A DNA stretch of 64,000 bases from Flavobacterium sp. ASV13 (GCF_000745775.1 NZ_JQJY01000002.1:310001-374000); one strand, 5' to 3'. Counted from the first letter of the stretch, positions 1-10,013 are shown. The notes: generated by a model from the sequence alone, not told the origin. Numbers and translations are program-made.

Positions 1-99
1 GCCCTTTTAACTACTAAAAAACCAAAATTTAAATACCTATTAAAATTTTAAACCTAAAAGCAAACATTTACTTTTCGTCTAAATTTTAAACTGACGTAT

Positions 100-2973
100 T
101 TATTTCTTTATGAATTTCATTACTTGAATTTTATCGTTCTCATCATGTGCTTTTACTACATATAATCCTGTTTTCAAATCGCTTACATTATACTGAAAAT
201 CTACATTTCCATTTGAAGTAAAACTTTTTACCAATTGTCCTGAGATTGAATAAACCTGAACTTTAGATACTGCTACGTTTAATGTAAAATAATTTGAAAC
301 CGGATTTGGATATAAATTTACAGCACTTGTTTTTCCGAAATCCGGAATCGCTAAATTGGCTGTTTTATTTCCATAAATTCTATATTCTCCCGGAGCTAAA
401 TTTATCGTTGCATTAACATCGGTTACATTTATTGAAGAGTTATCCATCAAATTATACCATGTTCCTGTATATTGAAAACCAGTGGCAACATTTTGCGCAG
501 ACACATCAAAATTGGCTAAAATCAAAACATCTTTTAATTGCGTTGCAGCCAAATTGCTGTTTGTAATTTTAATATTTACTGTCAGTGTATTTGCATTTGC
601 CATTGTCGCTGTTCCTAAAAATACGGGCTCAGTCACTTTCATGTTGATCATTTTTGCCCAATCGTAGTAAATTTTATTACGGTTTGTATCGCCTAACCAG
701 TTTTCTGCCCATTGAGGCTGTGGTTTAGTATCTAATTTACAATCTCCGGAAATCGTTGCCGAATTATCATTTACAGTTCCGTCATTACAAGTATAAATTG
801 AATCATCCCAACCTAATTCTCCAAAATGCCAAATCATTTTTGGACCAGGAATCAAAAGCGAAACAGCACCAACAGCAGACATTCTAGATAAAGCCGTATT
901 CAAAGATTTTACATTATAAGTTCCAGATGTATTTCCGTATTGTACATTTTTATACATCAAACGTTCTTCGTCATGACTTTCGGCATAACCCATCAAACGA
1001 TTTCCTGTGAAACCTCGGCTAGAGCTCATCATTCTTGAAATATTGCTACTTGACGAATATCCCATTGACAATTGGTTATATTGATCTGTCATTTTTCCCC
1101 ACATCATTACACCTTTACTAGGTGTTTCAGCAACACGATAATTTGCCCATTGTTGTTCTTCAGAATCAGAACCTAAATGCTCAAAAATTGTGTAATGTGT
1201 TGGATCAAGGCTCCATGAATAATCAGCATATTTTTTCAAAATATCAACTCTGTCCTGCTGATAAGCATTTGTACAAGATTCATCTGATGCTGTACAAGCC
1301 TGTGTAAATCCTTTTGTCAAATCCCAACGGAAACCATCAATTTTATATTCTTGAATCCATTGTTTCACAACTCGTTCTACATAATATTGTGTTTTTGCAG
1401 ACTGATGATTAAAATCTTCACCCACACTATAAGTATGTTTTGCTACTGTATTGAAATACGGATTCTCTGAAGTTGGAGATCCAAAACCGTCTCCATCAGG
1501 ATCATTCATCCACATTCTTACCATTGGATTTCTTCCAAAAGCGTGATTTAAAGCCACATCCAAAATCACTGCGATTCCGTTTTGATGACACAAATCAATA
1601 AACTCTTTTAATTTATCTGATGTACCATAAAATTTATCTAAAGCCATGTGAAATGACGTATTATAACCCCAGCTTTCATTGCCTTCAAATTCCATTACAG
1701 GCATTAATTCGATAGCATTTATTTTAAGCGTTTTAAAATAATCTATCTTATCTATTAAAGTCTGATAATTTTTCTTCGCGTCGAAATCTCTAACCAAAAC
1801 CTCATAAACAACTAATTTGTCTTTTTCTGGTTTATTAAAATTCGTCACTTGCCAATTGTATGGCGTTTGTCCTGTTTTTAAAACTGTAACTTCAAAATTC
1901 TGTCCAGCAGGATAAGCTGGCAAATTTGGATAAGAAGCTGCAGGAATTCCACTATCATCATAAGGAGATAAAACCAAAGTTGAATAAGGGTCAGCCGTTT
2001 TTACTAATGCCGGAGAATTTGCTAATGGCGTACTCTCTCCCACCCAATATTGATAAGTATTATTTGCTCCCGAAACCAATCCAGTTAATTCCAGCCAAAA
2101 TTTCCCTGAAGTAGGATCTTTTTTCATGGCATAAGCCGTTGTAGGCTGCCAATTATTAAAACTTCCAGCAACGTAAACAAAATCTTTTAAAGGCGCATCT
2201 AAAACCAAAGTTGCTTTTGTTGCATCTGCACTATTATAATTTATTCCGTCAACCAAACCTGCAGGAATAGCAGCTAAAACTGTATTTGGATTTACAACAA
2301 CCGAAAACTTTTTTGAGATTGTAACAGTTCCCTGAACCACTACTAACTCATAACTTTGATTGTCTGTAACATTATTTGCTGTGTAAGAATAACTTGCCGT
2401 ACTTGCATTCGTATTAACAGTAGTTCCGTTTGCTTTTAGTGTATAACTAGCCACTCCGTTTGTATTTGTTGCAGCAATATTAAAATTAGAACCTGATGCT
2501 AATATTGTAGTACTGTTTTCTACCGGAGAAATTAAGGTTACCTGAAAAGAACCAACTTCGACTAAAATATCTTGCGATTTTTTGTCTCCAGTTCCGTTTT
2601 TCGCTTTAATCAAAAAACCAATTTTTCCAATTCCTGTTGTATTGTAATAAGTAGTTGGCGTTATTGTTTTAGTATAAGTATCTGTTCCTGCATTGTAAGT
2701 AAATTTACTTTCCTCGCTTGAAGATTCCCATGTACCATTGTTTGGTGTTCCTTTTTGAGTTGTGTCATTCGTATCAAATGCCCAAGCCCACATATATAAT
2801 GCATTTCCAGTAACACCCCATGTACTCTCGTTTATACTACTTCCGTTTATTGTAATTGTGATAGAAGTAGTTTCCTCAAAAGTAGATGGACTTACCGAAT
2901 AAGTTGCAGTTTGCTGTTGTCCAAATGAAATTGCCGACAACAAAAAGAAAAATAATAGTAAAGTTTTTTTCAT
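100..2973 (-). CDS. T9SS-secreted GH13 alpha-amylase, multidomain
   Basis: Extracellular alpha-amylase, expected to cut starch into maltodextrins. The 957-residue protein has a signal peptide (about residues 1-18), N-terminal beta-rich domains (about 20-230), a CBM48-like segment near 255-330 (VYVAGSFNNW), then the GH13 barrel. Catalytic residues are visible: DVALNH (472-477), nucleophile D551 in DGFRWD, acid/base E598 in FEHLG and D668 in ESHDEE. The last 72 residues, starting NLYPNP, form a type A C-terminal sorting domain for type IX secretion. It is the last gene after susC-susD-susE on the same strand, and a terminator-like hairpin separates it from susE. Family and export route are seen in the sequence; starch as substrate is inferred from context. 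Pullulan cleavage is possible. Confidence 0.93.
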   Translation of the reverse strand: MKKTLLLFFFLLSAISFGQQQTATYSVSPSTFEETTSITITINGSSINESTWGVTGNALYMWAWAFDTNDTTQKGTPNNGTWESSSEESKFTYNAGTDTYTKTITPTTYYNTTGIGKIGFLIKAKNGTGDKKSQDILVEVGSFQVTLISPVENSTTILASGSNFNIAATNTNGVASYTLKANGTTVNTNASTASYSYTANNVTDNQSYELVVVQGTVTISKKFSVVVNPNTVLAAIPAGLVDGINYNSADATKATLVLDAPLKDFVYVAGSFNNWQPTTAYAMKKDPTSGKFWLELTGLVSGANNTYQYWVGESTPLANSPALVKTADPYSTLVLSPYDDSGIPAASYPNLPAYPAGQNFEVTVLKTGQTPYNWQVTNFNKPEKDKLVVYEVLVRDFDAKKNYQTLIDKIDYFKTLKINAIELMPVMEFEGNESWGYNTSFHMALDKFYGTSDKLKEFIDLCHQNGIAVILDVALNHAFGRNPMVRMWMNDPDGDGFGSPTSENPYFNTVAKHTYSVGEDFNHQSAKTQYYVERVVKQWIQEYKIDGFRWDLTKGFTQACTASDESCTNAYQQDRVDILKKYADYSWSLDPTHYTIFEHLGSDSEEQQWANYRVAETPSKGVMMWGKMTDQYNQLSMGYSSSSNISRMMSSSRGFTGNRLMGYAESHDEERLMYKNVQYGNTSGTYNVKSLNTALSRMSAVGAVSLLIPGPKMIWHFGELGWDDSIYTCNDGTVNDNSATISGDCKLDTKPQPQWAENWLGDTNRNKIYYDWAKMINMKVTEPVFLGTATMANANTLTVNIKITNSNLAATQLKDVLILANFDVSAQNVATGFQYTGTWYNLMDNSSINVTDVNATINLAPGEYRIYGNKTANLAIPDFGKTSAVNLYPNPVSNYFTLNVAVSKVQVYSISGQLVKSFTSNGNVDFQYNVSDLKTGLYVVKAHDENDKIQVMKFIKK

Positions 2974-2989
2974 AATTAATATGGTTATT

Positions 2990-3013
2990 AAAAAAGGCTA
3001 TCCGTAGATAGCC
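2990..3013 (-). terminator. Hairpin with U-tract between susE and the amylase
   Basis: On the minus strand GGCTATC (3007-3013 on the plus strand) pairs with GATAGCC (2996-3002) around a four-base loop (UACG), followed by six U residues. It lies 21 bases after the susE stop and 17-23 bases before the amylase start. It looks like an intrinsic terminator inside the operon, so it probably works as a partial terminator or RNA-processing site that lowers amylase expression relative to susCDE. Confidence 0.7.
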
Positions 3014-3033
3014 TCTTTTTAGGTTTCAACTTA

Positions 3034-4134
3034 TTATTGTTTTACCATAGTATAAGTGTAATTTCTTGGATTACTTAAGTCTAAAGTAATTAAGAATTTT
3101 CCAGCAGTAGTACCAATATTTGTCCCTCCTTCTTCTAGAGTACTATTAGCTCCTGTATCTCCAAAGTTAAGATCCCAGTTACCGTTTGCTCTAAATTTCA
3201 AACCATTATCTGGAGCAGACTGAGCAGTTAAAGTTACAGTAACTGTCCATTTTTTTGTAGCAGGATCATACGCCATTGGAGTATCAGCATCCCATCCTCC
3301 TGGAGTTGCATTACCAATAATTCCCCAAGTTGTTTTTAATGTAGCGATTGATAATTTTGCAGGATCAGTATCTGCCTTAATTCTATAATATCCTGGAGTA
3401 GTGATTCCAAGATTTTTAGCATCTCCTGCTGAACTTAATGTACCAGCTGTAGCGCCAGCTCCATAGTTTGTACCTCCCCAACCTGCTTCAGTAGACAATT
3501 TGTATCCTTTTCCATCTTGTGTTGGATCTTGCGCAGTTGCAAAATATACATAACCTTCAAAAGCAGTTTTTCCATAACCTTCAGCAATTAATGTTGGAGC
3601 AGAAGAATGTGTCCAATCTGAACCATAACCACTTGTGCTTTGGTATCCACCAGGAACCCATAATTTTGGAGTCTCAGTAGTGTAAGGAGTTACTACGATT
3701 CCAACAACATTTGAATACATAACATTTGTACTCACAGTCGATTTTACTCTCACTTCAAAATCACCAGCAACAAACGGTGTTGCGCTTAATGCTAAAGCTC
3801 CGCTGTTTAATTTGCCAACTGAAACTGAAACTTGATTTTGAGATTTTACAGTTCCTAATTCTTTAGGAGTTTTGAAACTGTTTCCTTTTTTATCCATTTC
3901 AACTGTATAAGTAATTTCAACATCTCCACCGTAATTTGCTGAATTCCATGTGAAACGCTCCGCTTGAGCATCGGCTGCTTCAGGTTTCAATACATATGCT
4001 GCACCACTTTGAGGAGCAGTTAAAACTGGAGAATCAACTCCTTCGATCACAGGTCTATCTTGTACATCTTCAACGCTGCATGATATTGCAACTAGTGCTA
4101 ATAAAGCGATTAATGATTTAGTTATATTTTTCAT
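3034..4134 (-). CDS. susE: SusE/SusF-like outer-membrane starch-binding lipoprotein
   Basis: Surface lipoprotein that would hold starch or maltodextrin near the SusCD importer. It has a lipoprotein signal peptide ending in AISC with the lipidated Cys19. A SusE N-terminal domain (about 25-150, starting SPVLTAPQSG) follows, then two SusE/SusF-type carbohydrate-binding modules (about 155-260 and 265-366) rich in Trp and Gly. No catalytic motif is present, as expected of the family. It lies 33 bases downstream of susD. At 366 residues it is close to SusE and shorter than SusF. Family assignment is firm; ligand is inferred from the neighbouring amylases and maltose phosphorylase. Confidence 0.87.
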   Translation of the reverse strand: MKNITKSLIALLALVAISCSVEDVQDRPVIEGVDSPVLTAPQSGAAYVLKPEAADAQAERFTWNSANYGGDVEITYTVEMDKKGNSFKTPKELGTVKSQNQVSVSVGKLNSGALALSATPFVAGDFEVRVKSTVSTNVMYSNVVGIVVTPYTTETPKLWVPGGYQSTSGYGSDWTHSSAPTLIAEGYGKTAFEGYVYFATAQDPTQDGKGYKLSTEAGWGGTNYGAGATAGTLSSAGDAKNLGITTPGYYRIKADTDPAKLSIATLKTTWGIIGNATPGGWDADTPMAYDPATKKWTVTVTLTAQSAPDNGLKFRANGNWDLNFGDTGANSTLEEGGTNIGTTAGKFLITLDLSNPRNYTYTMVKQ

Positions 4135-4167
4135 TTGTGGTATTTTTTAATTCGTTAGTCAGTTAGT

Positions 4168-5763
4168 TTAGTATCCAGGATTTTGTTTTAAATTTTGATT
4201 TGCCCCTAAAGCTCCCGCAGGAATTGGGAATAAATCTCTGTAAGATTGTGTTGAAGTACCTCCAGCCACATTTCCTTTCCAAGGCCATAGGTATGAACCG
4301 CCACTGAATTTTCCAAAACGGATCAAATCTGTTCTTCTGTGTCCTTCCCAGTAAAGCTCTCTTCCTCTTTCATCTAAGATAAAGTTCAAATTAAGATCAG
4401 TTTGAGTAATAATATTTGCTTTTGCTCTTGTTCTTAAAGCATTTACATAAGTCGTTGCAGTAGCCAAGCTTCCGCCTGCACCTCTAACAACACACTCAGC
4501 ATACATTAAGTAAGCATCTGCAAGTCTGAAGATTGGAAAATCAGTATCTGCAAAGTTCCCTGCTTTATCTGATCCTTGAACACCATTAACATCAACATTT
4601 TTAAATTTCATAATCGCATATCCATCAGTAAAGTTTCCAATGTTTGCAATTTCTTTAGTTTGTCCGTTTGTATAGAACTGAGAACGAGTATCTGTAGTAA
4701 CAGCTGGAAACTTGTCAACAAAAGCCGAAGTTGTTCTAATACCTCCCCAACCTCCGTTGATACCATATTCAGATGCCACCATACTTCCACCAACTGGAGC
4801 GTGAACTAAGAATGTTGTACCTCCATAAGTTTGAGTGTGAATTCCATCAAAACCAATTGCAAAAATAAATTCTTTCTGCGCACCATTTTTATCATTATCA
4901 GCTAAGAATAACTGATTGTAGTTATTATGAAGCGTATAACCTGAATTGATTACTTTATCAATTAAAGGAAGTGCTTCAGCATAATGATCTGTACCAATAT
5001 AAACTTTTGCGTTCATATATAATTTAGCATGCAACATCCAAGCTGCAGCCTGATCAATACGATACGCCTCATTTGTTTTTGGCGTTTTCAACAACGGCTC
5101 AATTGCAGTAAGCTCTTCATCAATAAATTTATATATCTCAGCTCTTGAAGCATATTCTGGGTAGTAGAATGTTGTTGGAGAATCTTCTGTTACGATTGAT
5201 CCTGCTCCAAAAGTATCTACTAAATGCCAGTATGTCATTGCTCTTAAAAAACGAGCTTCTGCACGAAATGCTTTAATATCATTCAATAATGCTGCATCTG
5301 TTATTCCTCTTGAAGCTAATTTTGCATCTGTTGTTTGTCTTAAAAACTCATTACAGTTTACAATCTGGAAAGAAAAACGTGCAAAAGTTGCTGCAATAAA
5401 TGAATCTGCAGATGACCACGTTTGTGAATGGAAATCTTTGATTGTTCCGTCATTCCAAGCAATAACAGCTTCGTCAGTTGTTAATTCTTGCATCATCCAA
5501 AATCCTCTGATATATTGACTTGTACCCTCATCAATTCCAGAAATATCAGGGCTTCCTGCAGGTCCTTGCTGACCAGTTGTAGCAAATCCTGCGTATAATT
5601 TTGATAAATTTTGCTTGTATGATGCTGGATCTTTAAATAGCTCATCAGCACTAACAGAATCCCCATTGTCCGGTGATTGGTTTAAATCGTCTGTACATGA
5701 TGAAACTAGCATCGTCATCATAAACAAAGAAATACCTAATAATTTTATTTGTATCTTTTTCAT
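4168..5763 (-). CDS. susD: SusD/RagB-family nutrient-binding lipoprotein
   Basis: Surface lipoprotein that caps the SusC channel and delivers glycan to it. The signal peptide ends LVSSC with lipidated Cys23. The protein then shows the SusD fold: an N-terminal TPR-like part including FRAEARFLRAMTYWHLVD (about residues 166-183), which is the RagB/SusD signature, and a C-terminal part with LDERGRELYWEGHRRTDLIR. The C-terminus (LKQNPGY) is typical of the family. The gene starts 17 bases after susC, so the pair is transcribed together. The Trp- and Tyr-rich middle would bind sugar. Substrate specificity rests on context only. Confidence 0.95.
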   Translation of the reverse strand: MKKIQIKLLGISLFMMTMLVSSCTDDLNQSPDNGDSVSADELFKDPASYKQNLSKLYAGFATTGQQGPAGSPDISGIDEGTSQYIRGFWMMQELTTDEAVIAWNDGTIKDFHSQTWSSADSFIAATFARFSFQIVNCNEFLRQTTDAKLASRGITDAALLNDIKAFRAEARFLRAMTYWHLVDTFGAGSIVTEDSPTTFYYPEYASRAEIYKFIDEELTAIEPLLKTPKTNEAYRIDQAAAWMLHAKLYMNAKVYIGTDHYAEALPLIDKVINSGYTLHNNYNQLFLADNDKNGAQKEFIFAIGFDGIHTQTYGGTTFLVHAPVGGSMVASEYGINGGWGGIRTTSAFVDKFPAVTTDTRSQFYTNGQTKEIANIGNFTDGYAIMKFKNVDVNGVQGSDKAGNFADTDFPIFRLADAYLMYAECVVRGAGGSLATATTYVNALRTRAKANIITQTDLNLNFILDERGRELYWEGHRRTDLIRFGKFSGGSYLWPWKGNVAGGTSTQSYRDLFPIPAGALGANQNLKQNPGY

Positions 5764-5780
5764 TATTCTTGTTATTTGAA

Positions 5781-8723
5781 TTAGAAGTTAGCGTTTAGTC
5801 CTAACATGAAAGTAATTGGTCTTGGATAGATATTATTATCAATACCATTAGAAATCTCAGGATTTAAACCTTCATATTTCGTAATTGTCAAAACATTTTG
5901 TGCTGATGCAGTTAATTTTAACATTGAAATACCTTTAATTTTTTGATTGAAAGTATATCCAACTGTAACGTTATCCAATTTCACAAAAGATGCATCTTGT
6001 ACATAGTAATCAGATTTTAATTGGAAATTACTTCCTTGTTTGAAACCTGTTTCTAAAAGATTCTCAACACCATTTGATAAATCATTTTGTCTGATTAAGA
6101 TGTTATTATATGTACCATTCCCTGAATCTACGTTATTGTACATATAGTTGCCCCAAGAACCTCTCCAGTTCATAGAGAAATCCCAGTTTTTGTAATTCAA
6201 GGTTGTATAAAATCCGTAAAACACATCGGCTGCTGGTTTATGAAAACGATACATATCATCTTCATTTACAACTCCATCTTTATTGCGGTCAATAAAAACA
6301 CCATCAATTGGTTTTCCTGCAGAATCATAAGCTTGCTCAAATACATAGAATGAATTTGGTGCATAACCTACCTGATTGTTTTGAATTTTATTTCCTGTTC
6401 CTCCTGATATATTATCTCCTGCTTCTAATCCAGGAGTATTATCCTGAGTTGTAGTTAATTTTGTGATTTTTGAATTTTGGAATGTAATATTTCCACCAAT
6501 TCTCCATTCTAAATTATCTTTTTTAACCGCAACTACTTCACCAGATAACTCAATACCTTTGTTTTTAAGACTACCAACATTGTAATTATCATAATTAGAA
6601 AATCCGAAGAAAGCAGGATTTTGAGTATACAATAACAAGTCATCTGTAGTTCTTTCATAAACATCTGCAGTACCTGTAAATCTGTTATTGAAAAGAGCAA
6701 AATCCAATCCAACGTTAATTGTAGTTGTCTCTTCCCATTTCAGGTTGCTATTATAAGGTTGTGGTCTGTAAGTTGTATAGAACGTATTTCCAATTTGATA
6801 TTGAGCTGCATTATTTGATGCTAAATACAATGGAATAGATGGATAAGCACTTCCGATATTTTGCTGACCTGTGATACCCCATCCTCCTCTTAATTTTAAA
6901 GAGTTGATGCTTGAAACGTCTTTTAAGAAATTTTCCTCATTTAATTTCCATGCAACAGAAACAGCTGGGAAATTTGACCAACGATATTGTTCTGTAAATC
7001 TAGAAGTCCCATCACGTCTTAAAGAAACAGTTGCTAAATACTTATCTGCTACTGTGAAATTAGCTCTACCAAAGAATGACTGTAAGTTAATATGTGTTGG
7101 AGTAAACAACTCTACTGTATTTACATCATTTTCAAAATTATAGTTTGATTTGTTTTTTTCTTCTCTAAAATCCTGATAAGTATAACCACCAGTTACATCG
7201 ATCTGAGTTTTAATATCTTCGAACAATTTATTGTAATTCAAATACAAGTCCATTAACTTGTTATTTCTCTTCTCTATATTTACATAAGAATTATTGTATC
7301 CAGAACCTTTCAATCCAAATAAATAGTCTGCATTAGTTCCACCAAAACCTCTACCGCTCATTTGATCGTAACCTAAATTTACTGTAGCTTTTAATTCTGG
7401 CAAAAAGTGCATTTTATAGTCTAACTGGATGTTTCCAATACTTCTATTAAAAGTTCCTAAATTATTTTGTTGGTTAATAAGCGCCAGTGGATTTTTTCCT
7501 GCCAATTGGTTAAACTCTGTTGGAGATGTCATCCATTGGAAATAAGTTCCATCAGCATTTTTTACAGACTGAGTTGGGTCAAAACCTACAGCTGCTCCAA
7601 CTGCTCCTGTATTACTATAATTACTGTTAATTACAGATGTATTGTTGTTTACTTGAACTTTCAAATGTTTGTCAAAAAAGTCACCAGTTAACGAAACTCC
7701 TAAAGTTGTTCTTTCAAAATTATCTCTTAATAAAACACCATTTAAGTTCGTATATCCTACAGAAGCTCTATAAGCAATATTATCAGATCCTCCACTTGCA
7801 GAGATGTTTTGATCAGTACCCATAGCTGTTCTATAAATTTCATCTTGCCAGTTTGTGTTAGCTTGCCCCATTGCAGCAATTTGAGACGCACTTCCATTAG
7901 CATTTACAAAATCTCTAAATTGTCCGCTTGATAAAGCATCTACTTGCTGTGTTACTTCTGAAACTTGAAAGTTACCGTTGTAACTTACTTTAATATCTCC
8001 AGATTTTCCTTTTTTAGTAGTAATAATAATCACCCCATTAGAAGCTCTAGACCCATAAATAGCTGTTGCAGAAGCATCTTTTAAAACAGTCATCGATTCG
8101 ATATCATTTTGGTTGATTGTAGATAAAGGATTTCTTCCTCCTTCTACTCCTCCATTTGCAACAGGAATACCATCAATTACATATAATGGATCATTGTTTG
8201 CACTAAGAGAAGATCCGCTACGGATTCTTACAATCGGATCAGCTCCTGGAGAACCACCTCCATTAATAATCTGCAAACCAGCCACTCTACCTTGAATCAT
8301 TTGATCTGCAGAGGTTACCGGCCCTTTATTAAAATCTTTTGCACCTAAAACGGTTACAGCTCCTGTTGCATCTTTTTTCTTAACGGTACCGTAACCTACT
8401 TGTACAACAACCTCTTTAAGCTGGTTTGTATCTTCTTCAAGAGAAATGCTTACAGTTTTTTGTCCAGAAAAAGTAACAGTATTGCTTACATATCCAATAA
8501 ATGACACAACAATTTTATCACCATTCTTTAAATTTGGCAATTGAAATTTTCCGTCAAAATCTGTAGAAGTACCTGCTTTAGAGCCTTGTACATTTACATT
8601 TACTCCCGGAATCGGCTGTCCTGTTGCCTTATCGACAACAGTTCCATTTAATGTGCTTTGAGCTAACACAGTAAACGGCAGCAGTAGGAATAAAAATAAC
8701 AACTTTTTGTAAATTGTTTTCAT
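5781..8723 (-). CDS. susC: SusC/RagA-family TonB-dependent outer-membrane importer
   Basis: Outer-membrane beta-barrel that imports maltodextrins using energy from TonB. Order: signal peptide (about 1-21, ending VLAQ), CarboxypepD_reg-like domain (24-100), a TonB-box-like stretch near 105, a plug domain (about 120-235) with the SusC signature around VLKDASATAIYGSRASNGVI, then the barrel to residue 980. The last residue is Phe (LGLNANF), as in most outer-membrane barrels. It is the first gene of a four-gene operon. A promoter is visible 66-95 bases upstream, in the spacer shared with the divergent LacI-type regulator. Family assignment is firm; the maltodextrin substrate is inferred. Confidence 0.95.
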   Translation of the reverse strand: MKTIYKKLLFLFLLLPFTVLAQSTLNGTVVDKATGQPIPGVNVNVQGSKAGTSTDFDGKFQLPNLKNGDKIVVSFIGYVSNTVTFSGQKTVSISLEEDTNQLKEVVVQVGYGTVKKKDATGAVTVLGAKDFNKGPVTSADQMIQGRVAGLQIINGGGSPGADPIVRIRSGSSLSANNDPLYVIDGIPVANGGVEGGRNPLSTINQNDIESMTVLKDASATAIYGSRASNGVIIITTKKGKSGDIKVSYNGNFQVSEVTQQVDALSSGQFRDFVNANGSASQIAAMGQANTNWQDEIYRTAMGTDQNISASGGSDNIAYRASVGYTNLNGVLLRDNFERTTLGVSLTGDFFDKHLKVQVNNNTSVINSNYSNTGAVGAAVGFDPTQSVKNADGTYFQWMTSPTEFNQLAGKNPLALINQQNNLGTFNRSIGNIQLDYKMHFLPELKATVNLGYDQMSGRGFGGTNADYLFGLKGSGYNNSYVNIEKRNNKLMDLYLNYNKLFEDIKTQIDVTGGYTYQDFREEKNKSNYNFENDVNTVELFTPTHINLQSFFGRANFTVADKYLATVSLRRDGTSRFTEQYRWSNFPAVSVAWKLNEENFLKDVSSINSLKLRGGWGITGQQNIGSAYPSIPLYLASNNAAQYQIGNTFYTTYRPQPYNSNLKWEETTTINVGLDFALFNNRFTGTADVYERTTDDLLLYTQNPAFFGFSNYDNYNVGSLKNKGIELSGEVVAVKKDNLEWRIGGNITFQNSKITKLTTTQDNTPGLEAGDNISGGTGNKIQNNQVGYAPNSFYVFEQAYDSAGKPIDGVFIDRNKDGVVNEDDMYRFHKPAADVFYGFYTTLNYKNWDFSMNWRGSWGNYMYNNVDSGNGTYNNILIRQNDLSNGVENLLETGFKQGSNFQLKSDYYVQDASFVKLDNVTVGYTFNQKIKGISMLKLTASAQNVLTITKYEGLNPEISNGIDNNIYPRPITFMLGLNANF

Positions 8724-8770
8724 ACTTTTTGTTTAAATTAGTTTGAGTTTGTGATTGTTAGTTAAGTTTT

Positions 8771-8785
8771 TAATTTTACTTCGAA
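8771..8785. promoter_or_regulatory. Motif TAATTTTACTTCGAA near the susC start of transcription
   Basis: The same 15-mer with one difference (A/G at position 3) occurs at 10094-10108, upstream of the sugar permease gene. Here it lies 48-62 bases upstream of the susC start and just downstream of the -7 box. Two copies inside a few hundred non-coding bases flanking the lacI-type gene suggest a shared regulator site, but the orientation relative to the two genes differs. Confidence 0.4.
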
Positions 8786-8788
8786 TTT

Positions 8789-8818
8789 CAAAATTATGAA
8801 TTTATTAACACGAACAAC
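8789..8818 (-). promoter_or_regulatory. susC promoter
   Basis: Read on the minus strand, GTTG (8818-8815), 18 bases, then TAATTTTG (8796-8789) match the Bacteroidota housekeeping promoter (TTTG and TAnnTTTG). The expected start of transcription is near 8783, which gives a leader of about 60 bases before the susC ATG at 8723. It would drive susC, susD, susE and, past the hairpin, the amylase. Confidence 0.65.
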
Positions 8819-8821
8819 CGG

Positions 8822-8903
8822 TGGCAATTTTTATTGGTTTACGAAAACGTGGTAGTGTTGAAAACTTTCTATTTTTTGTAATCTTTTAAGTCAAAAATTG
8901 CCA
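8822..8903. repeat. 11-base inverted repeat in the susC-lacI spacer
   Basis: TGGCAATTTTT (8822-8832) and its exact reverse complement AAAAATTGCCA (8893-8903) flank 60 bases that lie between the susC promoter and the lacI-type gene. The left arm abuts the susC -33 element. The enclosed stretch also holds a small ACG-AAAA-CGT repeat (8841-8850). The arms may be two operator half-sites or paired sites for looping; this is inference. Confidence 0.45.
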
Positions 8904-8958
8904 ATACCAAAAATATTAACCAACTTTATTATCAATTAGATTTTTTCCAAAAAACACT

Positions 8959-9990
8959 ATGAAACGCAAAATAACCCTAAAACAGATAGCAAAGGAACTT
9001 GACGTATCTATTTCAACTGTCTCAAAATCACTTAGAAACAGTCTTGAAATAGGTGAAGAAACACGTCTAAAAGTTCAGGCTTTTGCTAAGTTTTACAACT
9101 ATAAACCCAACAATATTGCCCTTAGTTTAAAAAACCGAAAAACCAAAAGTATTGGCATTATCATCCCAGAAATTGTACACCATTTTTTCTCTACTGTAAT
9201 CAATGGTGTAGAGCAAGTTGCCAATGAACATGGGTATAGTGTAGTAATCTGTTTATCAGATGATTCTTTTGATAAAGAAGTATTAAATATGGAGATGTTA
9301 GCCAACGGAAGTATCGATGGTTTTATCATGTCACTTTCTAAAGAAACACAATTTAAAGGCGACTTTCACCATATTACTGAAGTCATAAATCAAGGAATGC
9401 CAGTGGTTATGTTTGATCGTGTAACCAATGATATTTTGTGCGATAAAGTTATAATTGACGACAAAGCTGCTGCATATGAAGCCGTTCAGAGCCTGATTGA
9501 CAACGGACGAAAAAAGATTGCTCTAGTAACAACGGTTGATTATGTAAGCGTTGGAAAACTAAGAACAGACGGTTACGAAAAAGCACTTTTAGACAACGGA
9601 ATTCCATTCAATGAAGATCTAATAATTAAAATTGAAGACGTAGACACCTGCGAAATAACTATTTCTGAACTTTTGCACGCCAGAGCTTTCGATGCTGTTT
9701 TCGCAGTAAATGAGCTTTTTGCGGTAACAATTATCAAAACTGCATCAAAAATGGGATTGAAAGTTCCTGAAGATTTAGCTGTAATTGCATTTACTGACGG
9801 AATTATTTCAAAATATTCCACTCCAAGTATTACAACCGTAAGTCAGAGTGGTGAAAAAATGGGAAATAAAGCAGCCAAAATGCTTATTGAAAGACTTGAA
9901 GCCGAACATGACGATGACGAAGAAGAAAACGAAAATTATACTACAGAAGTCATAGAAACTCATCTTATAAAAAGAGAATCTACTGACTAA
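8959..9990 (+). CDS. LacI-family transcriptional regulator of the maltodextrin locus
   Basis: One-domain DNA-binding head plus sugar-binding body. Residues 3-50 hold the LacI helix-turn-helix (ITLKQIAKELDVSISTVSKS) and hinge helix (PNNIALSLKNRKT); residues 60-330 are a periplasmic-binding-protein-like effector domain. The tail is unusually acidic (DDDEEENEN near 320). The gene is divergent from susC and is followed by its own terminator and then the permease operon, so it probably senses maltose or a related sugar and controls both directions. In Bacteroides the sus genes use the membrane regulator SusR instead, so this is a different control scheme, as in other flavobacteria. Whether it activates or represses cannot be read from the sequence. 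Confidence 0.9.
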   Translation: MKRKITLKQIAKELDVSISTVSKSLRNSLEIGEETRLKVQAFAKFYNYKPNNIALSLKNRKTKSIGIIIPEIVHHFFSTVINGVEQVANEHGYSVVICLSDDSFDKEVLNMEMLANGSIDGFIMSLSKETQFKGDFHHITEVINQGMPVVMFDRVTNDILCDKVIIDDKAAAYEAVQSLIDNGRKKIALVTTVDYVSVGKLRTDGYEKALLDNGIPFNEDLIIKIEDVDTCEITISELLHARAFDAVFAVNELFAVTIIKTASKMGLKVPEDLAVIAFTDGIISKYSTPSITTVSQSGEKMGNKAAKMLIERLEAEHDDDEEENENYTTEVIETHLIKRESTD

Positions 9991-10013
9991 TTTTCTTAAA
10001 ATCAACACATTCT

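Noticed and set aside
8841..8850. ACGAAAACGT as the LacI operator of susC
   Set aside because: The arms are only three bases and the site does not match the AAGCGCTT candidate; too weak to list as an operator.
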